A DNA stretch of 64,000 nucleotides, taken from positions 129,616,562-129,680,561 of the forward strand of contig NC_092859.1 in NCBI RefSeq assembly GCF_032062135.1. Reading direction: 5' to 3'. The notes beneath the pieces were generated by a model, which was given only the letters and a program-made list of their open reading frames with translations, ran no database searches and had not been told where the DNA came from. Origin of the DNA: Pyxicephalus adspersus. Its lineage: Eukaryota > Chordata > Amphibia > Anura > Pyxicephalidae. The position numbers were made by a program, and so were the translations under genes. Below, one piece after another: positions 33,925 to 43,788 of the stretch; position 1 is the stretch's first letter, and each line of letters begins with the position of its first letter.

Positions 33925-35071
33925 TATAAAGTACGGTTAGTGTAGGCCAATTCTATTATAATTTATTTTGTTTAAATTGCTGAATAAAAGAACAGGCTGA
34001 ACTGGGTTTTACGTAAAAGATGCCATGTACCTAAAAATACTCAATGTGAAAAGTGCCTGATGTGTCTGAATCTTTTTAGTAGTGAAAGACTAACAAGTAA
34101 AATACTAAATAATCACAATTGTATTAGAAAGGTAAGAATGAGAAAGTTACTGCTGTATGTCTCTTCCCAATATATCCATTTGTTTTTCGGAATTTGGCAC
34201 CACACCACTCTCTTGCCATTTTCATTTATATAAATGGTCCTTATTCTGCCACTTTTAGAATTCTATGCATTCACCAGTTAAAAACTGTATTAAGTAGAAA
34301 ACATCTGAACAACCTCTCTGTAAAAGATAAAAACTATTTGGCCTCAGGACAACATTTTGAAAGTGACATCCAAGAGGGTAGAGAGTTATTTTCACAATTG
34401 ACCTTCAATCTAGCATTTTTAGAAAACAAAACACAATTGTTTTAGTTTTATATGACTGTAATACAAACTGCAATGCTGATATAATAAGGTGGTTGGCAGG
34501 TGATACATTAGTGGCCAGGTTGACCTTTGTATTGCACACGGATGACTGTACAAGCTAAGAGCAAACATCTTCAGGCAGTAAGGTTTGGAGATGAATGAAC
34601 TTGGCAAATTTTCCTCCCCTAATGCCCATTTTGTTTCATCTCGGGCTTTCTTTAAAAGTATTTTTGTCCTACTAAATCTTATTTTCCTTGCTCTAAGCAA
34701 AGTCAAAATATCTGGGACATTAGATGGCAGTCTTTGACAAACATTATGTCCGGGGAACAGTTATTTCTTTTGCCTGATATACTTGCACTGTAACCTGGGA
34801 ACCTCTGCTTTTCAGAGCTGAGGCTTATCCTGGGGCTCATAGGTTGGCTATATGACACCGGTAATTGTCCAAAACCTTTAAACGAAAACATTCATGAAAT
34901 AAACATGTTGCTGAGCACTTCATCTCTAGTTGCTAATGTGTCAGGTCAACCCTCTTTCATCATTATTTTGAGGCACCAGTCCAAAATAGTTATTCTCTCT
35001 GATTTTTCTCTATTGCATCCTCAGCTTTTAAAGACCAGCTATATAACTATGCAAATGAAAGCGTCAAAATA
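33925..35071. other. No gene identified
   Basis: AT-rich. Open frames on both strands up to 95 codons show no domain. Confidence 0.4.
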
Positions 35072-35585
35072 CCCTGCCTGGCCAAAAAAAGTCACACCCT
35101 CACACACTAATATGTTGTTGGACTGCCTCCAGCTTTGATTATGCCACGCATTCGTCATTTTTTTCCATCCAGAATTGTATTCAATTCGTGCTATGCTCAT
35201 GTCTTCATGATAGAAAGGTCAAACCACGGTTTTCTCCAGCACATGCCAAAGATTCTCAATGGGGTTAAGGTCTGGACTCTATGGTGGTCAATCCATGTAT
35301 GAAAATTATGTCTCATGCTCCACGGACTCTCTTACAATCTGAGCCCGATAATGCTTCATTGTCATCTTGTATTATGCCTGTGAATTAGGTACTAAAAAAT
35401 CCATCGATTAAAAAACAGGGTCAATCAGTGTATTCAGTTGAAATTGAGTGTATTCAGTTGAAATCAGTGTATTCAGAATGAAACTGAGTTTCATTTTCTG
35501 GACACATAACATTACTGCACCTAAACCTGAACTCCAGACCATAACGATGCCCCCACAGGCTTGGAGACTTTTTTTCCTTTTTTTC
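35072..35585 (-). pseudogene. Tc1-like (Tc1/mariner) transposase relic
   Basis: Minus strand. Around 35235-35285 the frame reads SPDLNPIENLWHVLEK, the hallmark C-terminal catalytic-region signature of Tc1 transposases. Upstream on that strand, near 35500-35560, a GIVMVWSSGLGAV segment matches the GG-x-IMVWG block. The part between is scrambled and contains a 20-bp tandem (TGTATTCAGTTGAAAT-type, about 35428-35476) absent from normal Tc1 genes. The 3' end near 35072 (CCTGCCTGGCCAAAAAAAG) resembles a terminal repeat. Stops and frameshifts make it inactive, and the N-terminal DNA-binding half is missing. Confidence 0.85.
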
Positions 35586-36560
35586 AGCCACTGAGTGTAT
35601 TTTCAGCATCACTGAATGAGAGCTTCTTCTAGACAAGCACAATTGGCTTTGTTTTCTCTCAGTTCAGTTTTATCATTTTCTACTTACTTGGCTCAAGAAA
35701 TGACAAGACTGATGCTTTTTCAGGGTCATTTTCTGAACCACCTGAGAGAAAAAATCCTACTTGTAAAATCCTGCCTTAAAAGACTTTTCTAGGGGCCACT
35801 GATTGTAAAACTTTTCTGACCCCGCTAAAAGAAGGTTATAACAATTCCCCCCTCTTCAGTCATCCACCTAAAGATGTTTGTCTCACCTTTAAAAACAACT
35901 TTTGTACTTAACTCCATCACCTCTATGTACCTGAATTGGCCTTAAAGTGGCTCACGATTCCAAACTAGCTGGGCATTTTGCAACGACGAAAACACAAGAA
36001 CTTTTATCACGTTTCTTTTGGTAGCCCAGTTAGAAAAAAAAAGATGTCAAAAAAAATATATTGCTTCCTGTCAAACTTGTGCTCATAATAAAACACCAAT
36101 GCATTTCCTCTTGGGTTCAACCACCCACAATCCCCTCAAGGCCCTGGGGTTTAATCTCCATTGTGTGTGGTGATGACTGCTAATTTAGACATTGTTGACC
36201 TTCTTACTAAAATAATTTACTTTATTTCAACTAAACCAACTGCTAAAGAAACTGAAGCTTATGATTCAAGAAATATTTAGATTGAATGGAATTCCAGACA
36301 ATGTAATATCAGATAGAGGGGTACAATTTACCTCATAATTTGGTAGCACTTTTGCACAGCTTTAAGTCTCAGTTATTTGTCTTCTGACTTTCATCCTTAT
36401 TCTTTTGGACAGATCAAGCGGACCAATCAAACTCTAGAGTAATACCTGTAATACCTGTGTTTTGTTAGTTATCTTAAAGATGATTGGGTTAATTATTTTT
36501 AAAAATGAAGATGATTGTGTTAAGCACCCCTCTTGTGTTAAATGGTTTGTCTTAATACTC
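35586..36560 (+). pseudogene. Ty3/gypsy pol relic: RNase H end and integrase
   Basis: In order: SRQAQLALF and, after a one-base shift, GSRNDKTDAFSGSF (35630-35745), corresponding to the end of the RNase H/linker region (RQARWALFF, GSKN-KADALSR). Next HDSKLAGHF and LLSRFFW (35950-36020), then ASCQTCAHNKTP (36064-36100), which together keep the H-H-C-C zinc-binding residues of integrase. Then VDLLTKIIYFI, LNGIPDNVISDRGVQFTS (about 36274-36332) and FGQIKRTNQTLE (to about 36436), the catalytic core. At least three frameshifts and several stops are present. The catalytic glutamate of the GQTER motif reads as lysine here. Protease, reverse transcriptase and LTRs are not attached. Confidence 0.88.
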
Positions 36561-37016
36561 TTAAACCCACTACTGATGAACAGCTTGCTCTTGTGAAGAA
36601 AAACACAAAATTGTTTAATGGATTTATTATACTTACCCAATACAAACCACAAAAATCACAGTTTCAGATTGAATTGATTATTTAATGCTAGAGAAAATAT
36701 GAAATAATGTGTGCTTTGTTACTCTTTTAGACAGGCACAATGGCTGTTAATTTGTACCACAGCAATGTGGTTACCTTTCTTAATTTGTGTTCCATTTCTC
36801 TACATTCTTTGTTCCCTTGGTTGTAATATAAGATGGAAGTGCCAACAGGCAAAGGCGTAAGCAGACCCAGTGATAGAGCAAATCCCTGGAATTAAAAAAA
36901 AAAATGCAGAAAGCGTTAAAGCTGTCTTAATATATTGCAAACATTTTGTTGCTTCTGGTATCCTAGTTAAAAGAAAGTTTTTCTTTTTTGATTAACAGTT
37001 TTCACAATGCAAACCA
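36561..37016. other. No recognisable feature
   Basis: Possible decayed retroelement 3' sequence, but no motif supports it. Confidence 0.4.
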
Positions 37017-37114
37017 GGGTGATCCAGCAAACTTGGAATATTTGGATAACTTAAAAATAATTTGAATGTTTTCAATCTTGGACCAGATCCTTTTTAGGTT
37101 TGCTGGATCACCCA
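37017..37114. mobile_element. Palindromic MITE family A, core only
   Basis: GGGTGATCCAGCAAACTTGG and GGTTTGCTGGATCACCCAG are inverted arms around TTTCAATCTTGGACCAGATC. The outer GGCCTGATTTATTAAAG ends have been lost. Confidence 0.8.
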
Positions 37115-37865
37115 GTAAAACCACTAAAAAGTGAAAAGATTTTGATCAAATATATGCTAATTTTTTGAATGTTTACAAACCAGTACAGACAGGCATTTAA
37201 TCTTATTATTTCCATTACTTATTTTTATACATTTTTTCTTTAGAATATTCTTAGCCCAGTACCACCCTTAAATGTATTAACTACTTCTTTGAATTTATTC
37301 CCCTCACTTTATCCATGTACAATGTGATACCTTATATTTCAATATGAAAAGTAATGTAAAATGTTTCATTTGTTTTAGGTCTAAACAATAAACATAAAGT
37401 ATACAACACTATGAATAAATCAGATTAGAGTTTTATTCAGTGAGCATATTATAAATTCTTTTATAGGTGCTGGGTATAAGCTGTTTTATTTAGTAAGCAA
37501 CTCAGAAAATAGAGGAAACTTACTTTGACTTGATTATAGACATAGGGAACAAGATACAGCCATCACTACTTACATTCAAACTAGGTATAAATAGAGACAT
37601 TAAAATAAAGGTAATTTATTACATCCGTAGTATTAAATTGCTTTTGAGTTTTGTTGATTGAACATCTGCTCTGAAATATTCTTTTGAGCATAATACTTTG
37701 CTGTCTGTAGACAAATTTGTATCTCAAATGCAAGTTAGTTACAAACCTTACATGATCTTACAATGCCATCTTCTGGTATTACCCCAGTATAAACCAAATT
37801 TTATTTTCTACCGGCATTTTAAGAGCAAAATATTCTGTTTTATACTCAAATGTATACAGTAACCT

Positions 37866-37960
37866 GAAAATTGAAGCTGCAGATATTCTTGGCTTTTTAC
37901 AAGCTGCATGTCTAAATATGGACTTTTACACCTATCCAATAATCTAGATGTGACACCCTA
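37866..37960 (+). repeat. Dispersed direct duplication, copy 1
   Basis: AATTGAAGCTGCAGATATTC, then GCTTTTTACAAGCTGCATGT, then CTAAATATGGACTTTTACAC correspond to 38924-39012 in the same orientation, with scattered differences. Flanks do not match. Confidence 0.6.
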
Positions 37961-38923
37961 AGTAAGGATTAGCATTTAGTCCCTGAGGCAGAATTTTTGG
38001 GTGATTATTTGCTTGTTAATTGCTTGTTATTACTTTATGATTACCTTGCTCTTGCAGTTGCCTATTTTTTACTGCAGTGTACTCCAGTTTGTGAACAGGG
38101 CCTTAATGTCATTCTGTAAAGTGCAAGGGATGACATCAGTGATCAGATTGGCGGGGCAGTGGGACTTCTAGCATACCTGTGTGGGATCCGTCTCGCAAAG
38201 CCAAAGGACAGTGGCAGCAGCTGTAAGGGCAGGGTGTAACGTAGATTTAATTTTTCATTCTACCATCGTCCAGACAAATGATCAATTAACCTTGCAGTGG
38301 GAAGGGGGACCTACAGCAAGGATTAAAGACATTTTTGCCTGAAGTTCAGTAATCTTAGCTAGCCTGCAATTTTTATGAACTCCAAAGAATGTGTAGTGTG
38401 ACGATTTATTTTTTTCTACTTCTTTTCTATGTTACTTGAAATTGTTACTTTCTAAGTTAGTCTGTTATAAAATAGTAAACAAAAACATACACGTTTGCAA
38501 ATGGACCCTGTGAGCTGCATTAACAGTATCAGCTAATATCTATACACATTTTGATTTACATTGGATTTGTACTTTATAACCTTAATGTTTGCTATGTTGT
38601 CTTTGCAAACTATTATGTCCACATAGGCATCTGTTTTAATATTTTGTTTGTGCTGTCCAGGTAGAACATTAGGGTTTTCAGTAGGTAGTTTACCAGATGC
38701 CCTATGCAATATAACTTAATAGGTAAATACACAGGTTCAAGCTGCTGTCAGACTCTGCATTAACATTGCATTCTTGGCTGTGAAATTGCATCTTGAAATT
38801 GTTGTAAGCCGTTTGGTCACTGATACGTAATTGTGTATAGCCGAAGACAACAAGCTGTTTGTGTTAATTAGCAATCAATGTATATTGTTCAATGGGGATT
38901 TGTTTGCCTTTGACATCAAGGCA

Positions 38924-39012
38924 GAACTTGATAATTGAAGCTGCAGATGATCCTGGATTTTGATTTGCTGCGTGTCTATAAGTATAAACTTCCAAACCCA
39001 TCTGCCCACTGA
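38924..39012 (+). repeat. Dispersed direct duplication, copy 2
   Basis: AATTGAAGCTGCAGATGATC, then GCTGCGTGTCTATAAG and AACTTCCAAACCCATCTGCC align with 37866-37960. Confidence 0.6.
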
Positions 39013-39271
39013 ACCATCTGCAAACACCACACAAAAGCAGCTGGTGAGAAGACAGAGACTAAAAAAGCATAATATTGAAACAGTTGTTCCTTGCCAAGAG
39101 TGTGTTCAAAGGCTTAGTCTAGATATAGTTTATCAGGAAACATACATTTACTACAAACATAATGTGGCTTATACCAGAGTTAATATGACCCTGAATAAAA
39201 AGAAGTATATTTTTACAATGAAAAGGCAATTACCTCCTTTTTGTTGTAATTGCTGTATATTTTGTTAGATA

Positions 39272-39346
39272 TTGGTGCTGATTTACTGAAGGAGTTTAGG
39301 TTGTTAATGTAGCAAAGTAAAGTATAGCTCTGAATGGAATCATGTA
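39272..39346. mobile_element. MITE (GGTTGATTTACTAAA family), left piece, interrupted
   Basis: TTGGTGCTGATTTACTGAAG is the family end. The element continues after the inserted TA-flanked transposon at 39811. Confidence 0.6.
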
Positions 39347-39810
39347 CAGGTAGTCCCCGGGTTAAGGACATCGAACATGTGGGCGCCTCATAGATAAGAA
39401 CGGGGATTCCCTGTTCATCCTGTGCAGGCTGGAGGGGGGTGGTTTGCATGACTTGCAGAAGAAATCTTTTGCTAAACACAGCTGAAGTTGTGGGTGATCC
39501 TAGGGGGTGAGCTTTTTCTGCAGCTTCTTGTAACTCTTCAATGACCAAGACAAATGATGTAGTTGTTTCTTTTTGCATATCATATCACAGCTTGCTCCAG
39601 AAGTTAATAAATGTTTAGGCTTCAAAAAGGTTTTTTTTGCTTTGAGGATTTTATACAGTAACTGACACCATACTCCCTAATATAAGGTTGAGACAAGCAT
39701 CTGTCCTAATTCCATTTATTAAAATAATGTACCTGTTCCGACTTACATACAAAATCAACTTAAGAAAAAACCTACAGTCCCTATCTTGTATGTAACCCGG
39801 TGACTACCTG
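39347..39810 (-). mobile_element. TA-flanked DNA transposon (CAGGTAGTCCCCGGG family), copy 1
   Basis: Inverted ends CAGGTAGTCCCCGGGTTA and, from the right, CAGGTAGTCACCGGGTTACA are flanked by TA on both sides (39345-39346, 39811-39812). This fits Tc1/mariner/pogo-type insertion. The 464-bp body is homologous end-to-end, in opposite orientation, to 40902-41374. Read on the minus strand, a segment FVLVIEELQEAAEK ... FSKRFLLQVMQ is shared with copy 2, so it may derive from a transposase gene, but I do not recognise the domain. Confidence 0.82.
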
Positions 39811-39957
39811 TACTTAGTTTAGGTGAAGCTGTGCTGACTACAGCCATCCAATTATGTACAAGCATAAAAGAATTTTTTTTTCCTTGCATGTGATTGGGTG
39901 CTCCTGACAAGGGGATTTTACAAAGTATTACTATATTGCAATTAGTGGTAAACCAAT
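39811..39957. mobile_element. MITE (GGTTGATTTACTAAA family), right piece
   Basis: GGTGAAGCTGTGCTGACTAC, CCATCCAATTATGTACAAGC and CTTGCATGTGATTGGGTG are the internal blocks of this frog MITE, which include a self-complementary centre. The end is ATTAGTGGTAAACCAAT. Confidence 0.65.
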
Positions 39958-40300
39958 GAAATATTTTCATGGCATATATGATTTGAAACACTTGTTAAAC
40001 CTATTCAAAATATTAAAAAAGGCAACATCCAACCTGTAAGTAAACACTATAAGCACAGCAATCAGCCATACAAAGTCCAAAGTATCATGTACATAAAATC
40101 CACAAAGTGTCCAGTATGTCTCAATTGGTGTATATTTAATTGGCTCTTCCTATTTTACAATTACATACATAAATGCAAAAATTCTTCCTAATTATATCTC
40201 AACAAATGCTCCTATAGCAAACTTCCAACATCTTTCACAGAACAGTTGTCTGCTTCAGGGTAAAAAAAAACATAAATTTGAGGGTGATGTACCCTGAAAA
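39958..40300 (-). repeat. Possible structured repeat copy (CCTGAAGCAG...GAAAG)
   Basis: On the minus strand ACCCTGAAGCAGACAACTGT is followed by TCTGTGAAAGATGTTGG, reminiscent of the CTGAAGA-stem-GAAACG motif. An A/T-rich tail follows. Weak, motif-only evidence. Confidence 0.35.
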
Positions 40301-40617
40301 CTCTTGTCAAATCACCATGGTTTAAAAAAAAATTAAAAAAGCTACTCCATAAATGAATGTCTGCTTTTTAATTTCTAAAAGCAGTACATTGTTTTTCATG
40401 AAAATTTATTTTACAGTATAATATATTAGCATGAGTATAATAAAGTTTAAAACACAAAATCATGTAAAAATAATAAATTGAATAAATTGAAAAATCTATA
40501 TATTTTTTTTAATTTTTATATAAAAAATAAATAAAAACATAATACATATTATACTCAATATATATATTATTATATTATATATGTTCTTGAAGACAATGTA
40601 CTGCTTTTACACATATA
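40301..40617. other. Very AT-rich stretch
   Basis: Consists largely of A/T runs, with TATATA tracts near 40495-40580. No feature otherwise. Confidence 0.6.
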
Positions 40618-40675
40618 AATCCAATGTATTGCATTGAATACAGTTAGTTTGTATTGAATGCAATACAAATGGATT
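40618..40675. repeat. Imperfect palindrome, 26-bp arms
   Basis: AATCCAATGTATTGCATTGA (left) and TGAATGCAATACAAATGGATT-like sequence (right) pair around a short TTAG-containing loop, with few mismatches. Confidence 0.75.
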
Positions 40676-40800
40676 TTGAATTTCCCGCCCCGCTGGCAAT
40701 GTACACATGAACTCCCCGGTGACTCATCGAGTGCAGAAGCCGGCCAGAGGAAGAAGGAAGGAAACAAGGATCACGGCGATGGGTAGGTAGCAGGACAGTA
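40676..40800 (-). mobile_element. Fragment related to the internal region of the piggyBac element
   Basis: On the minus strand GGCCGGCTTCTGCACTCGAT, then CGGGGAGTTCATG, then GGGCGGGAAATTCAAAA parallel GTCGGCCAGCTTCTGCATCA, then ATGTTCGGGGG and GGGCGGGAAATTTAAAAGC at 15713-15800. The similarity is partial but ordered. No TTAA ends or coding sequence are visible. Confidence 0.55.
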
Positions 40801-40901
40801 GGGTAGTAGGCGTTACATCTCAACTTAACTTTGTAAATTGTTGTTTCTTGGCTTGCTTAGTTTCCTGAATCTGATAGGAGACTATGAAAGACTTCTTAAT
40901 A

Positions 40902-41374
40902 CAAGTAGTCCCCGGGCTACATACGAAATAAAGACTGTAAGTTTGTTCTTAAGATGAATTTGTATGTAAGTCGGAACATGTACATTATTTTAATGCAATT
41001 AGGACAGATGTTTGTTTCAACATATTATTAGGCAGTGTGGTGTCAGTTACTGTATAAAATCCTTACTTAAAAAAGAAAACTTTATGTAGCCTAGACATTC
41101 ATTAACGTTTGAAAAGCTGTGCTTTCATATACAAAAAGAAACAATTGCAGAATTTGTCTTGGTCATTAAAGAGTTACAAGAGGTGGCAGAAGAGCTCAGT
41201 CCTTAAGATCACCCACAACCTCAGCTGCGTTTAGCAAAAGATTTCTTCTGCAAGTCATGCAAATCACCCCCTCCCCCCATCAAGCCTCTGTCCTTCACAC
41301 AAGTGAGCAGGAAAGCCCCGCTCATACATAGGAGTCATCTGTATATCGGATGTTCTTTACTTGGGGAGTACCTG
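40902..41374 (+). mobile_element. TA-flanked DNA transposon (CAGGTAGTCCCCGGG family), copy 2, inverted
   Basis: The ends CAAGTAGTCCCCGGGCTACA and (inward from the right) CAGGTACTCCCCAAGTAAAG are flanked by TA (40900-40901, 41375-41376). Long matching blocks with the complement of copy 1 include TTTGTATGTAAGTCGGAACA, GTACATTATTTTAAT and TTTAGCAAAAGATTTCTTCT. It has several small indels relative to copy 1. No complete transposase. Confidence 0.82.
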
Positions 41375-42514
41375 TACTGGCATTATATTATATGAGGAAT
41401 ACTGTATGTGAGAAATAGAAAAGACTGATTTCTGCCCTAGCCAGCAGATGTGTTCCAGGTTCACTGGAGCACAAACATATGGGATCAGGGTGGATGATTT
41501 CAGTAAAGTAATGTCTAAATGACTAATAAAACAACATGTAACATTGAAATTTGCCTAAATGTCTTGTAAGGTTATTGCTTGGACAATAAAACAATAAAGG
41601 GGTTTCCTTGGATGTTTTTCTTATGTCTTTCTTCTTGGGCAGACTTGACATGTATGTAACTCAGCAGATAGGCTGTGCTCCTTATAAATATCTTAAGATG
41701 GCTTAAGCTGAACACCAGGGAAAATACAGGGACTCCCCCCTTCCCAGACTGCACTGCAAGGGTCAGATGTTCCTTTTCCTCCAGGTTACCTATTTTGTGA
41801 AAGCTGTTTTACTCACCTTATTTCTCATTGTACATTCATAGATATCCACAGCTTTTTATCAAAGGGTACATTTTCTGTATGAGTAATTACTTTGTGAAAT
41901 CAGAAACAGATATAAGAAAAATTATTAATATGTGACAAAAATAATAAGATAGCAGAGATGGAAGCAATCACATCCATCCACTCTGTGACTGGGTTGCTAA
42001 CGCATGAATATAAATGAGCAGGAAATAGAAAAGTGTGGGGAATTTACAATATATTGTTGACTGTTCTAAAAATTATTAAGAAAATGGAGAATGGAGTACA
42101 CACAAAATAAATCTTTAATCAAAATATGCTTTAGGGAAATGATTAATGAAATGAGGAGGCACAGATCTTCTGCATCCCAAAACACTTCAATATTCTAATT
42201 ACATCTTTAGCTACCTGACTCATTAACCAAACTTTAAGTCAATAGATATTGTCACATTTTGAACAATAACATTATGTTTCTCATACAACGCAAGATATTT
42301 ACAAGTATTATATTTACAAACTCAAAAAAGGATTTTTAAATTAAAATTGAACAAAGCAAACAAAAAAGAAAACTATTCACAAATAAATAAATAAATTGCA
42401 GTTGTGAAATTAGGGGAAAAAAAGAAAAATGGTTATGGTTCCCTATAATTGTTAGTAAGGGGTTCAATTTACCATTTCCTTTTAAACTAAAGGTTCCTGT
42501 ATGGATCTAGTCCA
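41375..42514. other. No gene identified
   Basis: AT-rich sequence without a recognised family. Confidence 0.45.
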
Positions 42515-42770
42515 GTTGCCACACAAGTCACCTAAAGTAACCAAAAACTTTATTAACCTGTCTGATTGAGAAAAAAACAACTTTATTGTATGTCACACAC
42601 TTCCCCTCCTAGACACTGCAGGTTACAGTGTAAGATTTTTAGGAATAGAAGCAGTGTTGTCAATATTGAAAGCAGTGGGCAGGATGGGTGTGGATTGACA
42701 AGCTACAAGGTTGTGTGTTAGCAGTGATATTGCTGAAAGCCATACCTCTAGCAACATTTTTTTATTTCAT
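42515..42770. repeat. Probable unclassified MITE-like repeat
   Basis: The block ACTGCAGGTTACAGTGTAAG, GAAGCAGTGTTGTCAATATT and GTGTGGATTGACAAGCTACA resembles a frog repeat that I recall only in outline. Ends and class cannot be fixed. Confidence 0.3.
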
Positions 42771-43049
42771 TGTAGTTTAACAGACTGTTTAGAATTTAGA
42801 TGCAGTACATTAAGGAAGAAATGGCACACAAATGTATAGACTGAAATATTTGTTTGGGAATATAAGAACTGTGCTTCCTGTGCTGGCAGGTTCACTCCTA
42901 ACACACTGGAATAGAAACTGGGGTCACGACGGGTGTAATGATAACCAGGGCCCAACACCCGGAGGCTGTAATATGCCAGGATTGGTGGAAACAAAGAAAC
43001 AGCTCTCAGTCTTGGGTAGCACTGCCCCTTGCTGTAGTTCTGTGTACAG

Positions 43050-43312
43050 TGTCTGACCACCTCTCAGTATGGGGCATGGTCTGTCATTGGGGACTGCACT
43101 GAGGTGGGGTCTGGCATTGAGGGGTTATAACTGATTGTGTCTGTATTCTAGGGTGCATTGAGAAGTCCATCACTGAGTGGGTCTGAATTCTAATAAGAGG
43201 TAGTGTACTGTGGGGAGTCTATATTAAGGGTTATGTACTAAAGGGTGCTGTACCTAAAGGGGTCTGACAGTGAAGGCAATCTGGCAATGAAGAGGTCTAA
43301 ACTACTGTTCAT
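43050..43312 (+). repeat. Degenerate tandem repeat, GGGTCTG(A/G)CATTGAGG-like
   Basis: Irregular units are seen: GGGGCATGGTCTGTCATTGG, CTGAGGTGGGGTCTGGCATT, GAGTGGGTCTGAATTCT, GGGGAGTCTATATTAAGGG, GGGGTCTGACAGTGAAGG, AATCTGGCAATGAAGAGG. The spacing varies at roughly 20-40 bp, so this is an old, diverged array. Confidence 0.65.
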
Positions 43313-43337
43313 TTTTACAAGACCACATCCCTAATAT

Positions 43338-43788
43338 AATACAAAATGGAGGTCTGAGGGGTTCCCTCAAAATATGAGACTTTTCCGGCCAATAAGTGCA
43401 AATTTTAACAATTCAGTATCAAGAACCATAACTTTATTAAATACTATTAAAAACATTAACATATAAATAACCTAAAAATGTGCAACAAAAACTACAAGAA
43501 AATTCCTGTCCGGGTTACCCAATCAAAGGGTTACACCCTGTTGTTTACGGATAAATCCGCTTCTTCAGGAAAAGAGACAGGAGTATCTATAATTAAAATA
43601 TTTCTCTATAATATTGATTGAACATTGTGACGTATAGTGAAAGTATGTATTTTAGGCTCCTTTTATGTTAATGTTTTTAATAATATTTAATAAAGTTATA
43701 GTTTTTGAAATGTTATTGGTAAAATTTGCTTTTTGGCCTGAAAAGTCCCATCTTTTAAGGGAACCCCCTCAGACCTCCATTTTGTATA
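43338..43788. repeat. 451-bp foldback (long inverted repeat) with structured centre
   Basis: The left arm (about 43338-43465: TACAAAATGGAGGTCTGAGG, then CTTTTCCGGCCAATAAG, then CATAACTTTATTAAATACTA) and the right arm (about 43655-43788, the complement) are homologous over about 125 bp with scattered differences. The central part contains, on the minus strand, CCTGAAGAAGCGGATTTATC followed by CGTAAAC, with 7-bp flanking arms TCCTGTC (43504-43510) and GACAGGA (43576-43582). Confidence 0.8.

Larger units (their letters stand above)
37115..39271. other. Unique stretch with an internal ~90-bp duplication
   Basis: No gene recognised. A GC-richer part at about 38120-38240 is unclassified. AATTGAAGCTGCAGAT occurs at about 37870 and 38932 within two longer related segments. 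Confidence 0.4.

Noticed and set aside
38296..38329. TTAACCTTGCAG...CAGCAAGGATTAA as a second TTAA mini-element
   Set aside because: Only 6-8 bases of inverted match and no similarity to 33866-33920 beyond CCTTGCAG; likely chance.
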